Below are positions 1 to 5,770 of a stretch of DNA of 6,533 nucleotides, in pieces. The notes beneath the pieces are model-generated. The model saw nothing but the letters and a program-made list of their open reading frames with translations, ran no database searches and had not been told where the DNA came from. Each line of letters starts with the position of its first letter. Position 1 is the first letter of the stretch. Both the position numbers and the translations under genes were made by a program. The DNA comes from Bdellovibrio sp. (lineage in GTDB: Bacteria; Bdellovibrionota; Bdellovibrionia; Bdellovibrionales; UBA1609): the NCBI GenBank assembly GCA_003694355.1, contig RFKI01000053.1, forward strand, positions 1 to 6,533. The letters are read 5' to 3'.

Positions 1-1
1 C

Positions 2-1378
2 TTCCAATTTCTTCTTCACTTTTGTCTTTCCGTTTCCTATTTTTTTATTAATTACATTTTTTCTTTTGTAGCTACAATTCCAGAAGAAGTCATAGCAAAA
101 TCACTTATTGTCTCATTCATTCTTTTTATATCTGAACTCAATCCTTTTTCTAAAAGTGAGTTGAGTGACTTTTTCAACGAAGTTCAGGAAGATGACAACC
201 TCATTAAGGTTAAATCGTATTCATCTAAAAATTCAATTATATCATGGAATCACCCCACCTCTTCGTTGTCTGACAAAATATTTAAGATATGCTGTGCCAT
301 TGGGGTTTTATGGGGGGCACTCGTACTTATCCTAGGCTCGTTTTTTATAAAAGAAAATTTTCTCTTCATCTATGAAACTCTTTTAAAGGGATCTTTTATC
401 GAAAAACTGGTTATGGCCTTTTGGATTCTTGTTTTTCTAATACTTGTTGTTTTGATTGTATATCAGATTGTTTACTCTTTTTATGCTTTAGTTATTTCTC
501 CTTTATCTTTGTTTATAAAGAGGCACTTGTTCAAAAGGACATCTCTTTCTGTTAAAGGTTCGGATTTAAAACATTTAAGACACTTACTTAAAGAACTTCC
601 TTTATTTTCCTACTTCAATGATGAGCTATTGGATGTGTTTATTGAAAAAGGGCGTCTCAAAAAATTTAAACCTAATGAGAGAGTCTTAATCCAAGGAGAT
701 AAGTCTGAGGATATTTTTGTACTTATAGATGGCGTTTTACAAGTCAGAAAAAATTATGGATCTGGAGAGTTTTCAAATGTGGGAGAAATTTTTCCTGTAG
801 CTGTTTTTGGAGAAAATGCTCTATTGGAAAAATCACCTCGAGCAGCTGATGTGATCTGTGTGAAACCAAGTATTGTCTTAGCTATTCCTGCTGAATTGGT
901 CAGAAAGCTTTCTGAAGAAACGCAGTTTATAAGGGAAATTGAGAACTTCAAAAATGTGATCATGGTGAATCAGTTTTTTTCTTCAGCCCCCATTTTCAGG
1001 GAACTTCCGGCTGAAGTGATTCATCTTTTTCTAACACGAGGAAAAATAGAAACCCTTCCTCCTCAAAAGGTTGTTATACGTCAGGGAAGTTTTGGGGATG
1101 AGTTCTATCTTATAATCCGAGGATCTGTAGGAGTGATTATTAACAAGAAAATGGTGAATAAAATTCGTCAAGGAGGATTTTTTGGAGAAATCTCTTTAAT
1201 TGCTGATGTTCCCAGAACAGCTACTGTAATGACTCTGGAAAAAACAATCCTACTTAAAATCAGCTCAGATACCTTTTGGCAAATCCTATCTCAAAATATT
1301 TCTGTTGCCATGTTTATAGAGTATGTTGGCAAACTCAGAGTGCAAGATGATATTGAACGTATACGATCTAGCGTTTGA
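2..1378 (+). CDS. 5'-partial polytopic membrane protein with two C-terminal cyclic-nucleotide-binding domains; possibly M50 peptidase-like
   Basis: The frame is open from position 2 to the TGA at 1376-1378 (458 codons), so the gene begins outside the window. A TTG at 161 could be read as a start, but it has no ribosome site and the upstream 53 codons read as membrane protein. Counting codons from position 2, hydrophobic segments lie at about 2-22, 31-45, 93-116 and 136-172. Two cyclic-nucleotide-binding domains follow at about 198-308 and 329-443. Both keep the phosphate-binding cassette: FGE...SPRAA at 269-282 and FGE...VPRTA at 394-407, with Gly, Glu and Arg intact, so both could bind cAMP or cGMP. 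An NPF motif at 47-49, after a hydrophobic helix and before LSD, resembles the NP...D region of M50 membrane metalloproteases; the HExxH zinc site would lie upstream, out of view. The cNMP domains are secure; the protease identity is inference. Another polytopic membrane protein with cNMP sensors is the alternative. The stop overlaps a possible TTG start of the next gene. Confidence 0.85.
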   Translation, partial: FQFLLHFCLSVSYFFINYIFSFVATIPEEVIAKSLIVSFILFISELNPFSKSELSDFFNEVQEDDNLIKVKSYSSKNSIISWNHPTSSLSDKIFKICCAIGVLWGALVLILGSFFIKENFLFIYETLLKGSFIEKLVMAFWILVFLILVVLIVYQIVYSFYALVISPLSLFIKRHLFKRTSLSVKGSDLKHLRHLLKELPLFSYFNDELLDVFIEKGRLKKFKPNERVLIQGDKSEDIFVLIDGVLQVRKNYGSGEFSNVGEIFPVAVFGENALLEKSPRAADVICVKPSIVLAIPAELVRKLSEETQFIREIENFKNVIMVNQFFSSAPIFRELPAEVIHLFLTRGKIETLPPQKVVIRQGSFGDEFYLIIRGSVGVIINKKMVNKIRQGGFFGEISLIADVPRTATVMTLEKTILLKISSDTFWQILSQNISVAMFIEYVGKLRVQDDIERIRSSV

Positions 1379-1410
1379 CAATCTATAAAGTTTTAAGCCA
1401 TCATAGAAGA

Positions 1411-2445
1411 ATGAAATTTATAAGTCTTTTCACACCTTTAATTCTTTTAATGGCATCTTGCCAGACCACCAGGAAAGCAGAAAATAGTGCATCTACGCAA
1501 AAAAGCGCTCATCTGAAGAAGATTGACCCAGACGACCTTTCCCCTTTTGAAGATTTGGAATCAAACTCAAAGTCCAATATGCCACCTTCTCATATTGCAG
1601 TTTCAGAAAATAGAGTCCAGACAAAAAAGGCTCATGAATCCCATGGTTCTTTATCTTCATTTTGTCAAACAGAACTCTCTTCCCTTCCCGGAAAATTTTC
1701 TGAAGAAAGCCTTAAAAAAGTTTGTAGAAAAGTCACCGTTAAAGAGGGCTGTGAAAGCTTTGAAGAAAATCCTATTTTTCATTATCAGAAAAATGGCTAT
1801 AGTAAAAATGCAAAACGAATTCTTGTTTTATCTTTAATTCATGGTGATGAGTTTCCAAGTGGTTCCGTGAGTCGCTCCTGGATGATACGCCTGGAAAATA
1901 TTGAGCCGAGAAATTCATGGAGAGTGATCCCCATATCCAATCCAGATGGACTACATCGAAAAACAAGAACCAATGCAAGAAATGTGGATATTAACCGTAA
2001 TTTTCCCACAAAGGATTGGGACCGTCTTGCATTATTCTGGTGGCGCACCAAGAAGAAAAGTGATCCGAGAAGATACCCAGGTCCCACTGCTGCCAGTGAA
2101 AGGGAAACTCAGTGTATTATGAAACATATTGATGAATACGATCCTCATTTTATAATTTCTATTCATACTCCTTTAGGTGTTTTAGATTTTGATGGTCCTA
2201 AAAGCATTGAGTTTCCTCGCTTTTCACCCCTTCCTTGGATTTCTTTAGGAAATTTTCCTGGTAGTTTAGGACGATACATGTGGGTCGATCATAATGTCCC
2301 TGTTTTAACCATTGAGCTAAAAGGCTCTTATGGAGTTAAAAGGCTTCAAGAATTTGACCGACTTCAAGATATCTCAGGAACGGTGGCTATTCAATCTGAT
2401 CGTATTTTAAGAGCCAACAAACAAAGATCATTTAATGACAAATAG
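1411..2445 (+). CDS. M14-family zinc carboxypeptidase, murein peptide amidase (MpaA)-like, probable lipoprotein
   Basis: A zinc peptidase predicted to cleave murein-derived peptides. Numbered from ATG 1411 (344 residues): a lipoprotein-type signal peptide at 1-17 with hydrophobic core and MAS-C box (Cys17), then a polar low-complexity linker to about residue 80, then the M14 domain. Visible motifs are HGDE (zinc ligands His144 and Glu147), NPDG at 177-180, the Arg/Asn substrate-binding stretch NARNVDINRNFP at 188-199, GPTAASE further on, SIH with third zinc ligand His252, and TIEL with probable catalytic Glu302. The catalytic set is complete. A TTG at 1375, overlapping the upstream TGA, would add 12 residues (HHRR) before the signal. 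ATG 1411 gives a textbook signal peptide, but neither start has a well-spaced Shine-Dalgarno, so this is open. Escherichia coli MpaA is cytoplasmic, whereas this protein looks exported. Substrate (tripeptide, crosslink or other D,L-bond) is inferred from family only. It lies between the cNMP protein and cdd on one probable transcript. Confidence 0.88.
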   Translation: MKFISLFTPLILLMASCQTTRKAENSASTQKSAHLKKIDPDDLSPFEDLESNSKSNMPPSHIAVSENRVQTKKAHESHGSLSSFCQTELSSLPGKFSEESLKKVCRKVTVKEGCESFEENPIFHYQKNGYSKNAKRILVLSLIHGDEFPSGSVSRSWMIRLENIEPRNSWRVIPISNPDGLHRKTRTNARNVDINRNFPTKDWDRLALFWWRTKKKSDPRRYPGPTAASERETQCIMKHIDEYDPHFIISIHTPLGVLDFDGPKSIEFPRFSPLPWISLGNFPGSLGRYMWVDHNVPVLTIELKGSYGVKRLQEFDRLQDISGTVAIQSDRILRANKQRSFNDK

Positions 2446-2448
2446 GAG
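2444..2448 (+). promoter_or_regulatory. Shine-Dalgarno of cdd, fused to the upstream stop codon
   Basis: AGGAG shares its first two bases with the TAG stop of the M14 gene (2443-2445). It sits 9 bases before GTG 2458 but only 3 before TTG 2452, which favours GTG as the start. The arrangement suggests translational coupling of the two genes. Confidence 0.7.
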
Positions 2449-2457
2449 AATTTGCGT

Positions 2458-2874
2458 GTGAAAAGCTCATCTTTTGACCAGATGTTAAAAGTCGCAATGG
2501 ATGTTATAAAGAATGCCTATTCTCCTTATAGTAAAATTAAAATTGGAGCAGCTGTTTTAACTGAACATAATCATATTTTTTCAGGGTGTAATATCGAGAA
2601 TGCATCCTATGGGGCGACGGTGTGCGCAGAAAGAGTGGCTTTATGGAAAGCGGTCTCTAGTGGAGAGAAAAAAGTTAAAGAAATTTTAGTCCTTACAGAT
2701 TCTAATCGTATTGCTTGGCCTCCTTGTGGTCTTTGTCGTCAAGTGATGTCTGAATTTGCCATAGAAGAAATGAAAGTCCATTTGGTTAATACGTCTTTAA
2801 CTCAAAAACAAAGTCTTTTCTTCAAAGATCTTTTTCCATATAAACTGAGTCTTGATTTATTTAAAACTGAATAA
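2458..2874 (+). CDS. cdd: Cytidine deaminase
   Basis: Cytosolic pyrimidine-salvage enzyme that hydrolytically deaminates cytidine and deoxycytidine to uridine and deoxyuridine. Numbered from GTG 2458 (138 residues), it shows AYSPYS followed by the IGAAV strand at about 20-33, the substrate-binding GCNIENASYG at 43-52, CAER with zinc ligand Cys56 and proton-shuttling Glu58, and PCGLCRQ with zinc ligands Cys90 and Cys93. Three cysteine ligands and this length match the small homotetrameric class, not the larger dimeric Escherichia coli type. All catalytic residues are present. GTG 2458 is preferred over TTG 2452 because of ribosome-site spacing; the difference is two residues. The gene follows the M14 peptidase by 12 bases, so it is probably co-transcribed. 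Its 3' end overlaps the apt end on the opposite strand by 14 bases. Confidence 0.96.
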   Translation: MKSSSFDQMLKVAMDVIKNAYSPYSKIKIGAAVLTEHNHIFSGCNIENASYGATVCAERVALWKAVSSGEKKVKEILVLTDSNRIAWPPCGLCRQVMSEFAIEEMKVHLVNTSLTQKQSLFFKDLFPYKLSLDLFKTE

Positions 2875-3379
2875 AGCTATTATAAGGAGCTTGTAGCTTA
2901 GAAGCTCCTTTAAGCTCATTTAGCTCAATGAGAAAGAGAAGCTTTTCCACCTGAGCGCCAGCTTTTCTGCAAAGCTCTTCTGTGGCATGAGCTGTTCCTC
3001 CTGTAGCCAAAACATCATCAATGATGACCACGCGATCTTCTGAAGTTAAAGCATCTGAATGGATTTCCAAAGTATCTGAGCCATACTCTAAATCATAACT
3101 ATAAGAGATTGTTTTTCTTGGTAGTTTCCCTGGTTTGCGAACTAATGTTAAAGGTAGCTCCTTGAGGACAGCTAAAGACGCTCCAAGAATAAAGCCACGA
3201 CTTTCTATAGCGACAATATGAGTGACTTTAAGACCTTCTAGACAATTGATAAAGAAATTCATTACTGACCTATAAGCAACAGGGTTTTCCAATATAGGAG
3301 TAATATCTTTAAAAACAATTCCTTCTTGAGGAAAATCCTTAACATCTTTAATAAGAGACTTAACGGTTTCTGGAGTCAC
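2861..3379 (-). CDS. apt: Adenine phosphoribosyltransferase
   Basis: Cytosolic purine-salvage enzyme converting adenine plus PRPP to AMP and pyrophosphate. The 172-residue product has the usual length and every family signature: DFPQEGIVFKDITP at 15-28, ESRGFILGA at 59-67, VRKPGKLP at 80-87, the YDLEYGSDTLEIH strand at 95-107, and the PRPP-binding loop VVIIDDVLATGGTA at 117-130 with its acidic pair DD. The GTG start at 3379 is supported by AGAGG six bases upstream. It is the last gene of the minus cluster, 20 bases after the small lipoprotein gene. Its final codons overlap the cdd end from the other strand and contain the inverted repeat. No obvious intrinsic terminator for apt lies just past its stop, where the convergent cdd gene begins. 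Identification is firm. Confidence 0.97.
   Translation of the reverse strand: MTPETVKSLIKDVKDFPQEGIVFKDITPILENPVAYRSVMNFFINCLEGLKVTHIVAIESRGFILGASLAVLKELPLTLVRKPGKLPRKTISYSYDLEYGSDTLEIHSDALTSEDRVVIIDDVLATGGTAHATEELCRKAGAQVEKLLFLIELNELKGASKLQAPYNSFIQF
2884..2910. repeat. Perfect 9-bp inverted repeat beyond cdd, within the apt 3' end; possible weak terminator
   Basis: AAGGAGCTT at 2884-2892 pairs exactly with AAGCTCCTT at 2902-2910 around a 9-base loop. It begins 10 bases after the cdd stop and lies inside the last codons of apt, encoding about GASKLQAP. On the + strand the hairpin is followed only by short T runs (TTT, then TTT after AAGCTCA), so it is a poor intrinsic terminator. A role in ending cdd transcription or in holding the two convergent transcripts apart is inference. 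It could be chance in codons rich in AGCT. Confidence 0.4.
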
Positions 3380-3385
3380 CTTTTA

Positions 3386-3390
3386 CCTCT
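3386..3390 (-). promoter_or_regulatory. Shine-Dalgarno of apt
   Basis: AGAGG on the minus strand lies six bases before GTG 3379, within the 20-base gap after the lipoprotein stop. It decides the non-ATG start of apt. Confidence 0.75.
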
Positions 3391-3399
3391 TTTTATTCT

Positions 3400-3822
3400 T
3401 TAATGAAAAGCCCAAATTTTAAAGCCTAGCTTTTTTGCTTTTTCAAGATCTTTAGAGGAAATCTCATAAACGTTAGCATTACCTGTGGGGGTTCCACAAG
3501 CCATCACTCTGACAAGACCATCATTTTTTTTAAATTCTTTATAAATTTTAATTCCTTTTAACTGTTTTTCCATCTCTTCAAGCTTAATTCCCTTATCTAA
3601 CCCACATTGCTTGCTTCCATCATATTTATAAACCTTAACTTTTGATGGAAAATTAATAGCATTTGTCTGATCAATTTCTTTCTGTAACTCTTGAGCTCCC
3701 GAGTTTTTTAAATGATCTGCATTATAGTTTTTATACTTTCTGCATCCTGAAGTGCTGCAAGCTCCACAAATAAAAAACAGAAGAAAAGCTACAGTTAAAA
3801 AACTATTTTTTCCCAGGGCCAT
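3400..3822 (-). CDS. Small exported cysteine-containing protein, probable lipoprotein, family not recognised
   Basis: I do not recognise this 140-residue protein. Residues 1-22 form a signal peptide: Lys5, a hydrophobic core at 8-18, then CGAC. Cys22 could be the lipidated residue, although Cys at -3 is atypical for a lipobox; Cys27 or ordinary signal-peptidase cleavage are alternatives. The mature part is Lys-rich and has two CG pairs, Cys73-Gly and Cys109-Gly, plausibly a periplasmic disulfide. The C-terminal motif ACGTPTGNANVYEI at 108-121, followed by an amphipathic stretch ending KLGFKIWAFH, looks like the most conserved portion. ATG 3822 was chosen because GAAGGA lies five bases upstream; an ATG at 3843 has no ribosome site. 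The gene overlaps the 3' end of the BamB-like gene by 28 bases and precedes apt by 20, so it is translated within the same operon. Position next to BamB hints at an envelope role, but that is inference only. Confidence 0.75.
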   Translation of the reverse strand: MALGKNSFLTVAFLLFFICGACSTSGCRKYKNYNADHLKNSGAQELQKEIDQTNAINFPSKVKVYKYDGSKQCGLDKGIKLEEMEKQLKGIKIYKEFKKNDGLVRVMACGTPTGNANVYEISSKDLEKAKKLGFKIWAFH

Positions 3823-4937
3823 TTGTATCCTTCTTTTTTCCATTCAGCTTTTAAAGCAAAAAGGTTTGCGTCTGCCGAAATAAAGTAAATATGGTTCCCG
3901 TCTGCTGTGATTTCAGAAAGAACTCCTCGTCCAGGATTGAAAGAAGCCATCATATGGCCTTCATTTTTATCCATAAAGACAAGGTTTCCTTCACTTTCTC
4001 CAAAAACAAGAGTTTGACGCAAAATAACAGGTTTAGAAGCAAGTCCACGCGTCTTCTTTGTCCATAAAATTTTACCCGAGTTTTTGTCTAAAGAAACTAT
4101 TTGATGATCCGTCGTAGAAAGGTAAAGCCGTTCTCCATCAATGGTTAAAGGATAAACTCCTCCTAGACTTACTTTCCAGATAACAGATCCTGTTTTTGCA
4201 TTTAAGCAATATGTATAACTATCATATCCAGTAACAAAAAGCCTGCCTCTGTCATAAACAGGTTGAGCGTCAATATCTTTAAATCGATTATTAAAATTCA
4301 ATGTTTTTATCCATAAGACCTTTCTATTGTTTTTATTTAAAGCCACAAGAGTCCCATCTCTAAAGCCTAGGTAGATAAAATCTTCATGGAGAAGTGGCTG
4401 AGCTGTTCCTCTTACTGACAAGTTAGACAAGGTATTTTGAGGACGATACGTCCAAACCTTGGAGCCTGTTTTTTTATTAAGGGCATAAGCCACATCTTGA
4501 CCCGTTATAAAATAAACATTTTTTTCATCAACAACAGGCCTTCCCAAACCTTCATATAAAATGGGATGACTCCAAATAATGTATCCATTTAAGGCATTTA
4601 AGGCATAAAACTGTCCATCGTTAGCTCCAAAGTAAAGAACACCTTTATCCAGTACAGCACCCTGCTCCACTCCCTTTACCTGAAACCGCCACTTTAAATT
4701 TCCCGTTTTTTTATAAAAGGCGCTAATTCCATCAAATGCATTTCCCTGGATGACAAGATCCTTAAATAAAATAGGCTTCATATGATGGGGCAAACGATAT
4801 TTGTAATACTCTTTACTAAAAGTAGAGCGCACCCACCGTCTTTTAATAACAAATTCTTTACGAAAAATCCTGGAGTTAAGATGAAAAGAGGAACAACTGA
4901 TTAAAAAAATATGCAAAAACAAAAGTCCTTTTTTCAT
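3795..4937 (-). CDS. bamB: BamB-like PQQ-repeat beta-propeller lipoprotein
   Basis: Likely outer-membrane-anchored subunit of the BAM machine that inserts beta-barrel proteins; in known systems BamB docks on BamA. The 380-residue product has a short lipoprotein signal (MKKG, hydrophobic core, LIS-C with Cys15). Eight repeats of the PQQ-like blade pattern (aromatic/Leu, Asn/Asp, x-x-Thr/Ser-Gly, then Trp) appear near residues 71-84, 110-123, 150-163, 197-210, 241-255, 280-293, 319-332 and 359-373. That gives an eight-bladed propeller, as in BamB, at the usual length. The first and last two repeats are degenerate, and blade seven lacks the Trp. The ATG at 4937 follows the YfgM-like stop by eight bases; GGAG lies 13 bases upstream, rather distant. 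Gene order yfgM-bamB is also found in Escherichia coli, which supports the call. A PQQ-dependent dehydrogenase is unlikely: the protein is too short and has a lipoprotein anchor. Another propeller scaffold cannot be excluded. Confidence 0.85.
   Translation of the reverse strand: MKKGLLFLHIFLISCSSFHLNSRIFRKEFVIKRRWVRSTFSKEYYKYRLPHHMKPILFKDLVIQGNAFDGISAFYKKTGNLKWRFQVKGVEQGAVLDKGVLYFGANDGQFYALNALNGYIIWSHPILYEGLGRPVVDEKNVYFITGQDVAYALNKKTGSKVWTYRPQNTLSNLSVRGTAQPLLHEDFIYLGFRDGTLVALNKNNRKVLWIKTLNFNNRFKDIDAQPVYDRGRLFVTGYDSYTYCLNAKTGSVIWKVSLGGVYPLTIDGERLYLSTTDHQIVSLDKNSGKILWTKKTRGLASKPVILRQTLVFGESEGNLVFMDKNEGHMMASFNPGRGVLSEITADGNHIYFISADANLFALKAEWKKEGYKWPWEKIVF
3828..3833 (-). promoter_or_regulatory. 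Shine-Dalgarno of the small lipoprotein gene
   Basis: GAAGGA lies five bases before ATG 3822, inside the coding end of the BamB-like gene. It selects ATG 3822 over the upstream ATG 3843 and shows that translation restarts within the overlap. Confidence 0.7.
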
Positions 4938-4945
4938 ATTAAACT

Positions 4946-5755
4946 TTAAACTCCTTCTTCTTTTTTGGCTTTCTGTAGTTGAATCAAACGAATGTATTTT
5001 TTAGCCTCTTGAGAAACAAAAGCCTGAGAGTAATCCTCTTTAATTTGCTTAAAAGTAGAAAGAGCCTTTTCCCATTGGTTAAGGCGATATTGACAAACTC
5101 CAATTCGATAGAGAATTTCAGGTTTTAAGAAGGAAAAAACCTTTTGTTTATCAACATGTTTATAGCTTTGGATGGCTTCTTGACAATTATTGTTTAATGT
5201 TTGCACCCGTCCTAGCATGGAATAAAAAAACATATAAAGAGGATGCTTAGAGGAAACAGCTAAAGATGATTTAATAACATTTAAAACTTCATTGGCTTTT
5301 TGAGGCTTTTCGTAAGTAAGATAAATATTAGCTAATTGAATTGCTGAATAAATGGCTGCTTTTGTTTTTTTATGCTTTAAAATTTCAGATTGAAAACCCT
5401 CCAGCAAAGGTGAAAGCTTTTTAAACTTTTGTTCCTTGGTCAGTTTTGCAACGTTATCTTTCTTTTTTGGGGCTTTTTCTTTTTTAGAAGACGAAGAGGA
5501 CTCTTTTGACTCAGACCATTTTTCCTGAAGTTTTTCTATTTTGGATTCCCAATGATATAAAGCTTGAGTGGCTTTTGTTTCTTGCTTTTCCTGAAAAAGA
5601 GAGTATCCCAGCCACCCAATGCTTCCGAGAACAACAAAAGCCATCACCTGAAGAATAACCTTCTTGTTATGGATAACTTGATTTACAAGCTTTGATGAGA
5701 ACCGAAGAAAAGCATCCGTTTTGTGATCTTCATTTTTATGGTGTTTTTCTTTCAT
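4946..5755 (-). CDS. YfgM-like single-pass membrane protein with periplasmic TPR domain
   Basis: A 269-residue protein numbered from ATG 5755. A charged His/Lys-rich cytoplasmic N-terminus (1-33) is followed by one transmembrane helix (about 34-54, VILQVMAFVVLGSIGWLGYS), a helical segment to about 80, a Ser/Lys low-complexity stretch (about 81-107, five serines in a row) and a helical region to the end. TPR-like pairs are visible near 135-165, 175-200 and 212-243, the last with the typical ALSTFKQI. This is the layout of YfgM, an inner-membrane protein linked to SecYEG and periplasmic chaperones in Escherichia coli; the Ser/Lys insert looks specific to this lineage. A TTG at 5764 would add three residues, but AGGAG lies only one base from it and ten from ATG 5755, so ATG is preferred. 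The position directly before the BamB-like gene repeats the known yfgM-bamB order. Function is inferred from architecture and synteny. Confidence 0.8.
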   Translation of the reverse strand: MKEKHHKNEDHKTDAFLRFSSKLVNQVIHNKKVILQVMAFVVLGSIGWLGYSLFQEKQETKATQALYHWESKIEKLQEKWSESKESSSSSKKEKAPKKKDNVAKLTKEQKFKKLSPLLEGFQSEILKHKKTKAAIYSAIQLANIYLTYEKPQKANEVLNVIKSSLAVSSKHPLYMFFYSMLGRVQTLNNNCQEAIQSYKHVDKQKVFSFLKPEILYRIGVCQYRLNQWEKALSTFKQIKEDYSQAFVSQEAKKYIRLIQLQKAKKEEGV

Positions 5756-5765
5756 TGAGAACAAA

Positions 5766-5770
5766 CTCCT
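5766..5770 (-). promoter_or_regulatory. Shine-Dalgarno of the YfgM-like gene, fused to the dehydrogenase stop
   Basis: AGGAG on the minus strand overlaps the TAG stop (5771-5769) of the dehydrogenase, giving TAGGAG. It lies ten bases before ATG 5755. The overlap suggests reinitiation by ribosomes finishing the dehydrogenase. Confidence 0.65.

Noticed and set aside
1..70. T-rich leader as an intergenic promoter or terminator
   Set aside because: It reads through in frame as part of the membrane protein, and the T richness fits codons for Phe, Leu and Ser. No stem is seen.
161..163. TTG as the start of the cyclic-nucleotide-binding protein
   Set aside because: No ribosome site precedes it, and the same frame runs open to the window edge encoding hydrophobic segments and an NPF motif, so the start lies upstream.
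754..963. Minus-strand open frame of about 69 codons
   Set aside because: It lies antisense within the first cNMP domain, has no ribosome site or recognisable motif, and is a shadow of the real gene.
1523..2087. Open frames on both strands inside the M14 peptidase gene
   Set aside because: They overlap clear catalytic motifs in the main frame and encode nothing recognisable.
3841..3843. ATG as start of the small lipoprotein
   Set aside because: No ribosome site upstream, and it would place a charged extension before a good signal peptide; ATG 3822 has GAAGGA at proper spacing.
3795..4937. PQQ-dependent alcohol or glucose dehydrogenase
   Set aside because: The PQQ-type repeats alone do not show an enzyme. 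The length, lipoprotein anchor and position after a YfgM-like gene fit BamB better.
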